Part shown: positions 8,613 through 16,850 of the stretch, piece by piece
Layout: the number at the start of each line of letters is the position of its first letter
Position numbering within the stretch: position 1 is the stretch's first letter
From: DATAEK01 sp036258055
Lineage (GTDB): Bacteria > Acidobacteriota > Vicinamibacteria > Vicinamibacterales > 2-12-FULL-66-21
DNA length: 64,000 nucleotides
Direction of reading: 5' to 3'
NCBI GenBank assembly: GCA_036258055.1
Contig: DATAEK010000254.1
Coordinates: 1 to 64,000, forward strand
Position numbers and translations under genes: made by a program
Notes under the pieces: generated by a model
Seen by the model: the letters and a program-made list of their open reading frames with translations, nothing else
Database searches by the model: none
Told to the model about the DNA's origin: nothing

Positions 8613-10214
8613 ATGTCCTCCGGTATCAAGCCCTCAACTCGCGACCATGACGTCGATCCGCTGACGCTCACCGACGATCGTTTCACCTCGTCGGATGCCG
8701 AGTCGGTGCTTCGGGCGCTCGCCGGCCTCTCGGTGCGGGACTCCGCCGCGCTCAGCGGCGCGTTCATCGATGGCGGGCTCGATCAGGAACAGTCCTCGTC
8801 GCCGACCGGTGACGGGATTCCCATCCTCGAGGCGCAGTACAGGACGCTGCTCGAGCAGATGTCGGCGATCGTGTTCATGGCGTATCTCGATCGCGGCATC
8901 GGCGAGGCGTACGTGAGCCCGCAGATCGAGGCGTCGCTCGGTTTCTCGCAGCAGGAGTGGCTCGAGGATCCCGTGCGTTGGTACCTGCAGATCCACGAAG
9001 ACGACAAACAGCGATGGAGCATCGAGGCAGCCGAGATGTTCCTGCTCGGCAAGCCGCTGCGCTCCGTCTATCGCGTGCGCGCGCGCGACGGGCGCGTGGT
9101 CTGGTTTCACTGCCAGGCACGGACCGTCCGGCGTGACGACGGTCGTCCGTGGTTCATCCAGGGGGTCGCGTTCGACGTCACGGATCTGAAGCAGACGGAA
9201 GCGGCGCTTCAGGAGGAACGCAACGTCATCTCGACGATTCTCGACACCGTCGGCGCGCTGGTTGTCGTGCTCGATCCGGAGGGGCGGGTCGCGCGCTTCA
9301 ACCGCGCCTGCGAGTTGACGACCGGGTACGAGTTCGAGCGGGTGCGGGGCCGGACGCTGTGGCACTTCTTCCCGAATCCGGAGGAGCTCGAGGGTTTCAA
9401 GGACATGATCGCGGGCGTACAGCGCGGGGACTCGTCGCGGGAGTACGAAGCGATCTGGATGACCCGCGCCGGCGCGGCCCGCCGTATTCTGTGGACGAGC
9501 ACGATCGTCGCGCGGCCCGATGGGTCGACCGAATACGTCATCGCCACCGGCATCGATGTCACCGAGCCGCGGCGCCTTCAGAAGGCGATCCTGGAGATCG
9601 CCGACGAGGAGGAGCGCCGCGTCGGACAGGATCTGCATGACGGCCTCGGTCAGCATCTGACCGGCATCGCGTTCATGAGCAAAGTCCTCGAGCAGAAGCT
9701 GGCCGATCAATCGCTGCCGGAGTCAGCCGACGCGCGAAAAATCCTGACGCTCGTGAACGAGGCCATCACCAAAACACGCGAGCTCGCGCGCGGGCTGTTG
9801 CCGGTTGTTTCGGATCACCACGGGCTGATGTCGGCGCTCAAGCAGATCGCCAGCGACGTCGAGGATCTCTTCGGCATCACCTGCCGGTTCGAGTGCGACG
9901 AACCGGTGGTCGTGAGCGATCCGAGCGCCGCCACGCAGTTGTGCCGGGTCGCGCGCGAAGCGGTGAACAACGCCATCAAGCACGGGCGCGCCCGCGAGGT
10001 GGTCATCAGCCTGTCGGCGTCCGGCGAGTCCGGAACGCTCATCGTGCAGGACGACGGGGTGGGGTTCCCCAAGCGCCGGACGATCGAGGCCGGCATGGGC
10101 CTGCACATCATGCGCTATCGCGCGAGCATCATCGGCGGTTCGCTCCAGGTCGAGCCAGGCGGCAATGGCAACACCGCGATCACCTGCACCTTCCCCGTGA
10201 ACGGCCGCGAGTAG
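8613..10214 (+). CDS. PAS-domain sensor histidine kinase (HisKA_3 type)
   Basis: Protein of 533 residues, soluble, with no transmembrane segment. Layout: a variable N-terminus (1-70); PAS with a PAC-like end (about 72-195, ending FIQGVAFDVTDLKQTE); a second PAS (about 205-325, ending ATGIDVTEPRR); a HisKA_3 dimerisation helix with the phospho-accepting His342 in DLHDGLGQHL; and a HATPase_c domain (VAREAVNNAIKHG, DDGVGF, MGLHIM). This is a NarX/DegS-type cytosolic kinase. It is wedged between the unpaired hydrogenase small subunit and its cognate regulator, which suggests it senses H2-linked redox state. No ligand-binding Cys or heme site is obvious in the PAS domains. Confidence 0.93.
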   Translation: MSSGIKPSTRDHDVDPLTLTDDRFTSSDAESVLRALAGLSVRDSAALSGAFIDGGLDQEQSSSPTGDGIPILEAQYRTLLEQMSAIVFMAYLDRGIGEAYVSPQIEASLGFSQQEWLEDPVRWYLQIHEDDKQRWSIEAAEMFLLGKPLRSVYRVRARDGRVVWFHCQARTVRRDDGRPWFIQGVAFDVTDLKQTEAALQEERNVISTILDTVGALVVVLDPEGRVARFNRACELTTGYEFERVRGRTLWHFFPNPEELEGFKDMIAGVQRGDSSREYEAIWMTRAGAARRILWTSTIVARPDGSTEYVIATGIDVTEPRRLQKAILEIADEEERRVGQDLHDGLGQHLTGIAFMSKVLEQKLADQSLPESADARKILTLVNEAITKTRELARGLLPVVSDHHGLMSALKQIASDVEDLFGITCRFECDEPVVVSDPSAATQLCRVAREAVNNAIKHGRAREVVISLSASGESGTLIVQDDGVGFPKRRTIEAGMGLHIMRYRASIIGGSLQVEPGGNGNTAITCTFPVNGRE

Positions 10215-10223
10215 GATGCGACG

Positions 10224-10907
10224 ATGACCATGGCGATGCGAACCGGCGCTCCACCCCACAGCCGCGTATTCGTGGTCGACGACCATCCGATCGTCCGTCA
10301 AGGGCTGACGCTGATGATCAACCGCGAGCCGGATCTCGTGGTGTGCGGTGAGGCCGAGGAAGCGCGCGGCGCTCTCGACCAGATTGCGGCCACACAGCCC
10401 GACATCGTTCTCGTCGACATCTCGCTGACGGGGCCGGACGGCATCGATCTGATCAAGGCGATTCGCGCGCGCAACGCGAACCTGCCCGTGCTCGTGCTGT
10501 CGATGCACGACGAGCTGATCTACGCGGAACGCGCGCTGCGTGCCGGCGCCAACGGCTACATCATGAAGCAGGAGGCGACCGACCGCGTGCTTATCGCGAT
10601 CCGCCGCATTCTCAAGGGCGACGTCTATCTCAGCGACCGCGCCGCCAACCGGATGGCCGAGCAGTACGTGCGCGGCGGATCGGCGCCGTCGAAACCTGCG
10701 GTCGCCGTGTTGTCGGACCGCGAGCTCGAGGTCTTCCGGCTCATCGGTGCAGGACACGGCACGCGTCAGATCGCCGAGAAACTTCAACTCAGCATCAAAA
10801 CCGTCGAGACCTACCAGGCCCACATCAAGGACAAACTGTCGCTTCGCTCGGCGCGCGAGCTCGTGCAGCACGCGATCGAGTGGAACCTCTCGAACCGACA
10901 GGGCTGA
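10224..10907 (+). CDS. NarL/FixJ-family response regulator
   Basis: Protein of 227 residues: receiver domain (about 13-135) with acidic pocket VVDDHP, phospho-acceptor Asp65 in LVDISLTGPDG and a conserved Lys in GYIMKQEA, then a LuxR-type helix-turn-helix (LSDRELEVFRLIGAGHGTRQIAEKLQLSIKTVETY in essence, about 158-215). It follows the kinase by 9 bases, so the two are translated together. The obvious target is the hydrogenase operon starting at 11094; no binding site was identified. In-frame ATGs at 10230 and 10233 are alternative starts. Confidence 0.94.
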   Translation: MTMAMRTGAPPHSRVFVVDDHPIVRQGLTLMINREPDLVVCGEAEEARGALDQIAATQPDIVLVDISLTGPDGIDLIKAIRARNANLPVLVLSMHDELIYAERALRAGANGYIMKQEATDRVLIAIRRILKGDVYLSDRAANRMAEQYVRGGSAPSKPAVAVLSDRELEVFRLIGAGHGTRQIAEKLQLSIKTVETYQAHIKDKLSLRSARELVQHAIEWNLSNRQG

Positions 10908-11093
10908 CGTCCCTGGCTGGCGTCCGTCGCGGCGTCAGGTTTTCCCTGATGTGCGTCGCGGGGCTTCCCCGACGCCAACACGCGGCGCTCCCCGCTTGTC
11001 TGACTTTCCGTCCCGTTGTCTATTTCGACTTTCCGGGCTGCGCATCCCGCGACCATTCGTGGCCGCACGCCGCCCGAAAAGGAGTCATGCCGT

Positions 11094-12158
11094 ATGGCAG
11101 CCACAGATCCCGTTCCGTACGGGCGATCGACGCAGAGAGCCCCGGCGGTTCCCGAGGTGCACGTCGTCTGGATGACTGCCGGGCTCGGCTGCGATGGTGA
11201 TTCCGTGTCGATCACGGCCGCCATGCAGCCGAGCATCGAAGACGTCCTCCTGGGACTCATCCCCGGCCTGCCGAAAGTGCACCTGCACAACCCCGTGCTG
11301 GCGTACGAGGTCGGCGACGATTTCATGAAGTACTGGTATCAGGCCGCGGAGGGCAAGCTCGATCCGTTCGTGCTCGTCGTCGAAGGCTCGATTCCCAACG
11401 AGAAAATCAAAAAGGAGGGCTACTGGGCGGCGCTCGGGACCGATTCGAAGACGGGTCAGCCGATCACGACCAACGAATGGATTGATCGGCTCGCGCCGAA
11501 AGCGATCGCAGTGATCGGCTGCGGCACGTGCGCGACCTACGGCGGGATTCACGCAATGGCGGGAAACCCCACCGGCTGCATGGGCCTCGCCGATTACCTC
11601 GGATGGGATTGGCGCTCGAAGGCGGGCCTGCCGATCGTCAACGTCCCTGGTTGTCCGGTGCAGCCGGACAACTTCATGGAGACGATTCTCTATCTGCTCT
11701 ACCAGGTCGCCGGCCTCGCCCCGATGATTCCGCTCGACGATCAGCTTCGCCCGCTGTGGTTGTTCGGCAGCACCGTGCACGAGGGCTGCGACCGTGCCGG
11801 CTACTACGAGCAGGGAGACTTCGCCTCCGAGTACGGCTCGCCGAAGTGCATCGTGAAGCTCGGATGCTGGGGTCCGGTCGTGAACTGCAACGTGCCCAAG
11901 CGCGGGTGGATGGCCGGCATCGGCGGCTGCCCGAACGTCGGCGGTATCTGCATCGGATGCACGATGCCAGGGTTCCCCGACAAGTTCATGCCGTTCATGG
12001 ACGAGCCGCCCGGGGCGAAGTTCTCCTCGGGCGCTGTGAACTTGTACGGTCGCGCGATCAGCGCGTTGAGGTCGTACACGAAGACGACGTTGAACAAAGA
12101 GCCGCGGTGGCGGCACGCCAGACCCGAACTCACCACGGGCTATCACCCTCGGTCGTAG
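11094..12158 (+). CDS. hhyS: [NiFe]-hydrogenase group 1h small subunit
   Basis: Protein of 354 residues, electron-transfer subunit with three FeS clusters. The N-terminal motif GLGCDGD has Cys33 and Asp36, giving the 3Cys-1Asp proximal cluster described for actinobacterial-type group 1h hydrogenase. Further blocks: GCGTCATYGGIHAMAGNPTG, VPGCPVQPDN, HEGCDRAGYYEQGDF, KCIVKLGCWGPVVNCN, GGCPNVGGICIGCTMPGFPDKFMPF. It lacks a Tat signal, as group 1h small subunits do. ATG 11094 has AAAAGGAG nine bases upstream. It lies 26 bases before the large subunit and forms the true catalytic pair with it. The residue pattern matches what I recall of mycobacterial Hyd2 (HhyS). Confidence 0.96.
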   Translation: MAATDPVPYGRSTQRAPAVPEVHVVWMTAGLGCDGDSVSITAAMQPSIEDVLLGLIPGLPKVHLHNPVLAYEVGDDFMKYWYQAAEGKLDPFVLVVEGSIPNEKIKKEGYWAALGTDSKTGQPITTNEWIDRLAPKAIAVIGCGTCATYGGIHAMAGNPTGCMGLADYLGWDWRSKAGLPIVNVPGCPVQPDNFMETILYLLYQVAGLAPMIPLDDQLRPLWLFGSTVHEGCDRAGYYEQGDFASEYGSPKCIVKLGCWGPVVNCNVPKRGWMAGIGGCPNVGGICIGCTMPGFPDKFMPFMDEPPGAKFSSGAVNLYGRAISALRSYTKTTLNKEPRWRHARPELTTGYHPRS

Positions 12159-12184
12159 CGAATTGAGCTGAAGGAGTTGCAACG

Positions 12185-13981
12185 ATGAGTGTCGTCACTC
12201 AGTCCGACAAGCCAGCGGCGACCAAGGGCACCAACCTCGTCGAGATGAACTGGGATCCGATCACGCGGATCGTCGGCAGTCTCGGCATCTTCACCAAAAT
12301 CGACTTCGGGACGCGCAAGGTGGCCGAGTGCCACAGCACGTCGTCGATTTTCCGCGGCTACAGCATCTTCATGAAGGGGAAGGATCCGCGGGACGCCCAC
12401 TTCATCACCAGCCGGATCTGCGGGATCTGCGGCGACAACCACGCGACGTGCGCCACCTACGCGCAGAACATGGCCTTCGGGATCCGCCCGCCGGCGATGG
12501 CCGAGTGGATCGTGAACCTCGGCGAAGCCGCCGAGTACATGTTCGACCACAACATCTTCCAGGACAACCTGGTCGGCGTGGACTTCTGCGAGCAGATGGT
12601 CAAGGAGACCAACCCGGGCGTCTTCGCGAAGGCGGAAAAGACCGAGTCGCCCCACGCGGGGCTGCACGGCTATCGAACGATCGCCGACATCATGCGCGCG
12701 CTGAACCCCTTCACTGGTGCGTTCTACCGCGAAGCGCTGCAGATGAGCCGGATGACGCGTGAGATGTTCTGCCTGATGGAAGGGCGGCACGTGCACCCGT
12801 CAACGCTCTATCCGGGTGGAGTCGGAACGGTGCCGACGGTGCAGCTCTTCACCGACTACATCGTGCGGCTGATGAAGTACGTGGAGTTCATGAAGAAGGT
12901 CGTGCCGCTCCACGATGATCTGTTCGACTTCTTCTACGAGGCGCTGCCGGGATACGAGGAAGTGGGACGTCGGCGCATCCTGCTCGGCTGCTGGGGATCG
13001 TTCAACGATCCCGACCACTGCGACTACACCTACCAGAACATGACGAACTGGGGCCGCAAGATGTACGTGACTCCGGGCGTCATCGTCGACGGGAAGCTCG
13101 TGACGACGGATCTCGTCGACATCAACCTGAACATCCGCATTCTGCTCGGGCACTCGTATTACGACGATTGGGAGAAGGGCGAGACGTTCGTGAAGAACGA
13201 TCCGCTCGGCAATCCGGTCGACCAGCGACATCCGTGGAACCAGACGACGATCCCCAAGCCGCAGAAGCGTGACTTCGCGGGGAACTACAGCTGGGTGATG
13301 TGCCCGCGCTGGTACGACAAACGCACCGGCGACTACCTTGCGCTCGATACCGGCGGCGGACCGATCGCCAGGTTCTGGGCGACGGCTCTCGCGGGAATGG
13401 TCGACATCGGCTACGTGAAGGCGACCGGGCACAGCGTGAAGATGTACCTGCCGAAGACGGCGTCGCTGCCCGAGGTCGAGTTCGAGTGGAAGATTCCGAA
13501 GTGGAGCAACGCCATCGAACGCGATCGGGCACGGACGTACTTCCAGGCGTACGCGGCGTGCTGCGCGCTGCACTTTGCCGAAAAGGCACTCGAGGAACTG
13601 CACGCGGGACGCACGCGCACCTGGACGGACTTCAAGGTGCCCAAAGACGCGATCGGTTGCGGCTTCCACGAAGCGGTGCGGGGCGTGCTGTCGCATCACG
13701 TCGTCATCCGCGACGGGAAGATCGCGAACTACCACCCCTATCCCCCGACCCCCTGGAACGGCAACCCGCGTGACATCTTCGGCACGCCGGGACCGTATGA
13801 GGACGCGGTGCAGAACACGCCAATCTTCGAGGAGAACCCGCCGGACAAGTTCAAGGGGATCGACATCATGCGCGCCGTGCGCAGCTTCGATCCGTGTCTG
13901 CCGTGCGGTGTGCACATGTATCTGGGCAACGGGAAATCGATCCAGACGATGCACTCGCCGATGTTCGGTGTGCCGCGCTGA
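12185..13981 (+). CDS. hhyL: [NiFe]-hydrogenase group 1h large subunit
   Basis: Protein of 598 residues carrying the Ni-Fe active site. The L1 motif RICGICGDNH gives Cys79 and Cys82; the L2 motif DPCLPCGVH gives Cys571 and Cys574. After His577 come 21 residues that must be removed by the maturation endopeptidase encoded at 16847. Long stretches such as NLGEAAEYMFDHNIFQ and MEGRHVHPSTLYPGG fit high-affinity H2-oxidising group 1h enzymes, which scavenge atmospheric H2 and feed electrons to the quinone pool. Start ATG 12185 follows GAAGGAG. Physiology is inferred from the family; affinity cannot be read from sequence. Confidence 0.97.
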   Translation: MSVVTQSDKPAATKGTNLVEMNWDPITRIVGSLGIFTKIDFGTRKVAECHSTSSIFRGYSIFMKGKDPRDAHFITSRICGICGDNHATCATYAQNMAFGIRPPAMAEWIVNLGEAAEYMFDHNIFQDNLVGVDFCEQMVKETNPGVFAKAEKTESPHAGLHGYRTIADIMRALNPFTGAFYREALQMSRMTREMFCLMEGRHVHPSTLYPGGVGTVPTVQLFTDYIVRLMKYVEFMKKVVPLHDDLFDFFYEALPGYEEVGRRRILLGCWGSFNDPDHCDYTYQNMTNWGRKMYVTPGVIVDGKLVTTDLVDINLNIRILLGHSYYDDWEKGETFVKNDPLGNPVDQRHPWNQTTIPKPQKRDFAGNYSWVMCPRWYDKRTGDYLALDTGGGPIARFWATALAGMVDIGYVKATGHSVKMYLPKTASLPEVEFEWKIPKWSNAIERDRARTYFQAYAACCALHFAEKALEELHAGRTRTWTDFKVPKDAIGCGFHEAVRGVLSHHVVIRDGKIANYHPYPPTPWNGNPRDIFGTPGPYEDAVQNTPIFEENPPDKFKGIDIMRAVRSFDPCLPCGVHMYLGNGKSIQTMHSPMFGVPR

Positions 13982-13989
13982 CGCGAGCC

Positions 13990-14577
13990 ATGGACGAGGA
14001 AAGGGAATTCCAGCAGCGCATGCAGCGGGTCGAGGCGCTCGTCCACGAGCTGGAGCGTGCGCCCGATCCGCGGCTTCGGGCCGACGCGCAGGAACTGGTG
14101 CGGGCGCTGATGGACCTGCATCAGGCCGGCCTCGCGAAGGTCCTCGAGACCATTCGTGCGTCAGGCGATTCAGGGGCAGCGCTCGTTGACCGGCTCGCCG
14201 ACGACGAGGTCGTGTCGAGCGTGCTGCTGCTGCACGGGCTGCACCCGCTCGACTTCGACACCCGCGTGCGGCGTGCTATCGAAGGGGTCTGCGGCGTCCT
14301 CCACAAGAGCCATGCGCTCGTCGAGATCGTCGCCATCCGCGACGGTGTGATCTCTCTGCGATTGTCCTCGACGGCATCGCCGGGAACGTGCGGCTCGTCG
14401 CTCGCGGCGGCGCGGCAGCGGGTCGAGGACGCCGTGTATCAGGCGGCGCCGGACCTCGCCGGGCTCGAAATCGAGCAGCCGATGGAATCGCCGGCGCCCG
14501 TCGGCTTCGTGCCGCTCGAGAAGTTGACGCGCCGGAAGGAGAAACCGAGCGAACAGGCGGAAGGACTGCCGGTCTGA
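13990..14577 (+). CDS. NifU C-terminal domain-like protein of the hydrogenase operon
   Basis: Protein of 195 residues. The N-terminal half is helical (heptad-rich EEREFQQRMQRVEALVHEL). The C-terminal half (about 95-170) has the pattern of the NifU C-terminal FeS scaffold: RRAIEGVCGVLHKSH, IRDGVISLRL, then GTCGSSLAAARQRVEDAVYQAAPDL. The usual CxxC is reduced to a single Cys at the GTCGSS position, so cluster binding may need a dimer or partner. It starts 8 bases after the large subunit. A role in hydrogenase FeS-cluster supply or assembly is an inference from domain and position. Confidence 0.78.
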   Translation: MDEEREFQQRMQRVEALVHELERAPDPRLRADAQELVRALMDLHQAGLAKVLETIRASGDSGAALVDRLADDEVVSSVLLLHGLHPLDFDTRVRRAIEGVCGVLHKSHALVEIVAIRDGVISLRLSSTASPGTCGSSLAAARQRVEDAVYQAAPDLAGLEIEQPMESPAPVGFVPLEKLTRRKEKPSEQAEGLPV

Positions 14578-14578
14578 T

Positions 14579-15223
14579 ATGGACGGACCGATCGCCACCG
14601 GACGGCCGAGCGACGCGCTGGCTACGCTGCGGCGGTACGCGGCGCCGCGGCCGGCCGTGGAGCGCTGCGATCTGTGCAGCCAGCCGGTTGCGGGCGAGCA
14701 TCAGCATCTGTTCGAGCCGCCGAGCCGGCGCGTGCTCTGCGCGTGCGATGCGTGCGCGATCCTGTTCGGCGGCTCGGATGCGAAATACACGCGGATCCCG
14801 CGCAGAGTCCTGTCGCTGCCGGGCGCGGTCATCAGTGATGGGCAGTGGGACGCGCTGGCGATCCCGATCGGCATGGCTTTCTTCACCTTCAGCACGCCAC
14901 TCGGACGGATGGAGGCGTGGTATCCGGGACCCGCCGGCGCGATCGAGTCGCTGCTTCCACTCGACACCTGGAACGACATCGTGCGGACGTGCGAGCCCCT
15001 CGCCCGGATGGAGCGGGACGTCGAGGCGCTGCTGGTCAACCGGACCGGACCCTCGCGCGGGAGCGTCACGCCCGCGCAGTACCTCGTTCCGATCGATCAG
15101 TGCTACCGGCTGGTCGGACTGATCCGGACGCACTGGAAGGGGTTCACAGGCGGGGCGGAGGTCTGGAGTGCGATCGATGGTTTCTTCGCCGAGCTCGATC
15201 GGCGCGCGGACGTGTACCAGTGA
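14579..15223 (+). CDS. DUF5947 family protein
   Basis: Protein of 214 residues. The N-terminal third has a probable metal-binding cluster: ERCDLCSQPV with a later CACDACAILF, giving CxxC...CxxC spacing like a zinc ribbon or rubredoxin-like knuckle. The rest (PIGMAFFTFS, AWYPGPAGA, LVPIDQCYRLVGLIRTHWKGFTGG) matches the DUF5947 family as I remember it. Such genes recur directly behind group 1h hydrogenase structural genes; their biochemical role is unknown. It starts one base after the NifU-like gene and overlaps the next start by four bases, so translation is coupled. Confidence 0.82.
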   Translation: MDGPIATGRPSDALATLRRYAAPRPAVERCDLCSQPVAGEHQHLFEPPSRRVLCACDACAILFGGSDAKYTRIPRRVLSLPGAVISDGQWDALAIPIGMAFFTFSTPLGRMEAWYPGPAGAIESLLPLDTWNDIVRTCEPLARMERDVEALLVNRTGPSRGSVTPAQYLVPIDQCYRLVGLIRTHWKGFTGGAEVWSAIDGFFAELDRRADVYQ

Positions 15224-15882
15224 TCGGCCGGGGACCTGACGTCACGTTCACCGTGGACGAGGCGTCCGTCGTCCCGTTTGCGGCCGTGCCGATGCTGGCA
15301 TTCCGGCTCAAGGCGAAGGCGTCGACACCGGAACAGCAGATTCACAGCATCGCCTTGCGATGTCAGATCCAGATCGAAGCACCCCGTCGAGAGTACTCGG
15401 CCGAGGAGCGTGCACGGCTCATCGATTTGTTCGGCGAACCCGATCGATGGAGCCAGACGCTGCGCGGGCTGCTCTGGACGCACGCAAGCGCCGTCGTTCC
15501 CCGATTCACCGGCGGCACGGAGATCGAGCTGCAGGTGCCGTGCACGTTCGACTTCAACGTCGGTGCGACGAAGTACTTCTACGGGGTGAGCGGCGGTCAC
15601 GTGCCGCTGTGCTTCCTGTTCAGCGGCACTGTGTTCTACGAGGGGGAGAACGGCGTGCTGCAGGTCGCGCCGATCTCATGGGAGAAAGAGGCGCGCTTCC
15701 GTCTGCCGCAGGACGTGTGGCGCAGCCTGATCGACGCGTACTACCCGAACACCGCCTGGCTGGTGTTGCGCCGTGATGTGTTCGATCGCCTGTATCAGCT
15801 GAAGCTCCGCGACGGCATTCCGACCTGGGACGAGACGATCGAACGCGTGCTCGCAACGGCCGGCGAGAGAGTGAGCTCATGA
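15220..15882 (+). CDS. DUF6084 family protein
   Basis: Protein of 220 residues, soluble and beta-rich, probably the DUF6084 family that accompanies DUF5947 in hydrogenase operons. Recognisable blocks: FRLKAKASTPEQQIHSIALRCQIQI near residues 30-55, FTGGTEIELQVPC, and WLVLRRDVFDRLYQLK near the C-terminus. No catalytic motif or membrane segment is visible. The start is the GTG of a GTGA overlap with the upstream stop. Function unknown; position suggests hydrogenase assembly or electron-partner docking. Confidence 0.8.
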   Translation: MIGRGPDVTFTVDEASVVPFAAVPMLAFRLKAKASTPEQQIHSIALRCQIQIEAPRREYSAEERARLIDLFGEPDRWSQTLRGLLWTHASAVVPRFTGGTEIELQVPCTFDFNVGATKYFYGVSGGHVPLCFLFSGTVFYEGENGVLQVAPISWEKEARFRLPQDVWRSLIDAYYPNTAWLVLRRDVFDRLYQLKLRDGIPTWDETIERVLATAGERVSS

Positions 15883-16850
15883 ACGCGTCGCGCGTCACCG
15901 AGATCGCCAACGCAATCCTGTACGAGGGCTACATCCTCTATCCCTACCGGGCGTCCGCGATGAAGAACCGGCAGCGATTCAACTTCGGCGTCGTGGTGCC
16001 GCAGGCCTACTGCAACGCGGGCGGTTCGGGAGAAATCTCGTCACTCCGGACGGAGTGTCTGGTACGGGGTGACGCGGCGGCCCGCCTGACCGTGAGGATC
16101 AGGTTTCTGCACCTGATGTCACGGACGATCGAACCGGCCGAGCCCGGCGTGCCCGGCGAATGGCAGGAAGCGTCGGAGCGCGATGTCGGCCTGCATGCCG
16201 TGCTCGGCGAACTCTCAGCGGATCCCGTTCAGCGCGGCTTTCACTTCTTCGCCCAGCGCCTTGTCCATCCCGCCGGAGCATCCTTGACGGTGCGGACGCA
16301 GCACGCGCTCACCGGCGAGGTGGAAGTCACCGGTCACCAGGTCCGCGACAGTGTGTTCCGCGTTCGTGTCCGCGTCTCGAATACCACGGCGCTCGCACGC
16401 GGGGAGCCGTGCGACCGCGACGATCTGTTGATGCGGGCACTGGTCTCGACCCACGCGATCCTGCAGATCGAAGGAGGCGAGTTTCTGTCGCTGCTCGACC
16501 CGCCCGGCGGCTTCGAGGAGCTCGCCGAGAGCTGCAGCCAGGCCGGGCTCTTTCCGGTGCTGGCCGGCGAAGCGTCCGACCGCGACGCGATGCTGGCGTC
16601 GCCGATCATCTTGTACGACTATCCGCAGGTCGCGCCGGAGAGCGCCGGCGATTTCTTCGATGGCACAGAAATCGACGAGATGCTCGCCCTGCGCGTGTTG
16701 ACGATGACCGACGGCGAAAAAGCCGAGATGCGTCAGGTCGACGACCACGCGCGTCAGATCCTGGAGCGAACCGAGCGGCTCTCCGCTCTGGACCTCATGA
16801 ATCTTCATGGCACGCTGCGCAACCCACGCGCGAAGGATGCGGACCGATGA
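15879..16850 (+). CDS. Conserved hypothetical protein of group 1h hydrogenase operons
   Basis: Protein of 323 residues with no membrane segment and no recognised catalytic motif. Noticeable blocks are the N-terminal EIANAILYEGYILYPYRASAMKNRQRFNFGVV, a beta-rich middle, and ESAGDFFDGTEIDEMLALRVLTMTDGEK near residues 250-280, followed by a short helical tail with LSALDLMNLHGTLR. ATGA overlaps on both sides (15879 and 16847) show tight translational coupling with DUF6084 and the endopeptidase. The N-terminal block resembles proteins I remember from actinobacterial hydrogenase loci, but I cannot name the family. It may be an assembly or scaffold factor. Confidence 0.75.
   Translation: MNASRVTEIANAILYEGYILYPYRASAMKNRQRFNFGVVVPQAYCNAGGSGEISSLRTECLVRGDAAARLTVRIRFLHLMSRTIEPAEPGVPGEWQEASERDVGLHAVLGELSADPVQRGFHFFAQRLVHPAGASLTVRTQHALTGEVEVTGHQVRDSVFRVRVRVSNTTALARGEPCDRDDLLMRALVSTHAILQIEGGEFLSLLDPPGGFEELAESCSQAGLFPVLAGEASDRDAMLASPIILYDYPQVAPESAGDFFDGTEIDEMLALRVLTMTDGEKAEMRQVDDHARQILERTERLSALDLMNLHGTLRNPRAKDADR

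Noticed and set aside
16160..16846. Upstream extension of the endopeptidase frame
   Set aside because: It runs wholly inside the preceding gene in another frame; the ATGA overlap at 16847 gives the family-consistent start.
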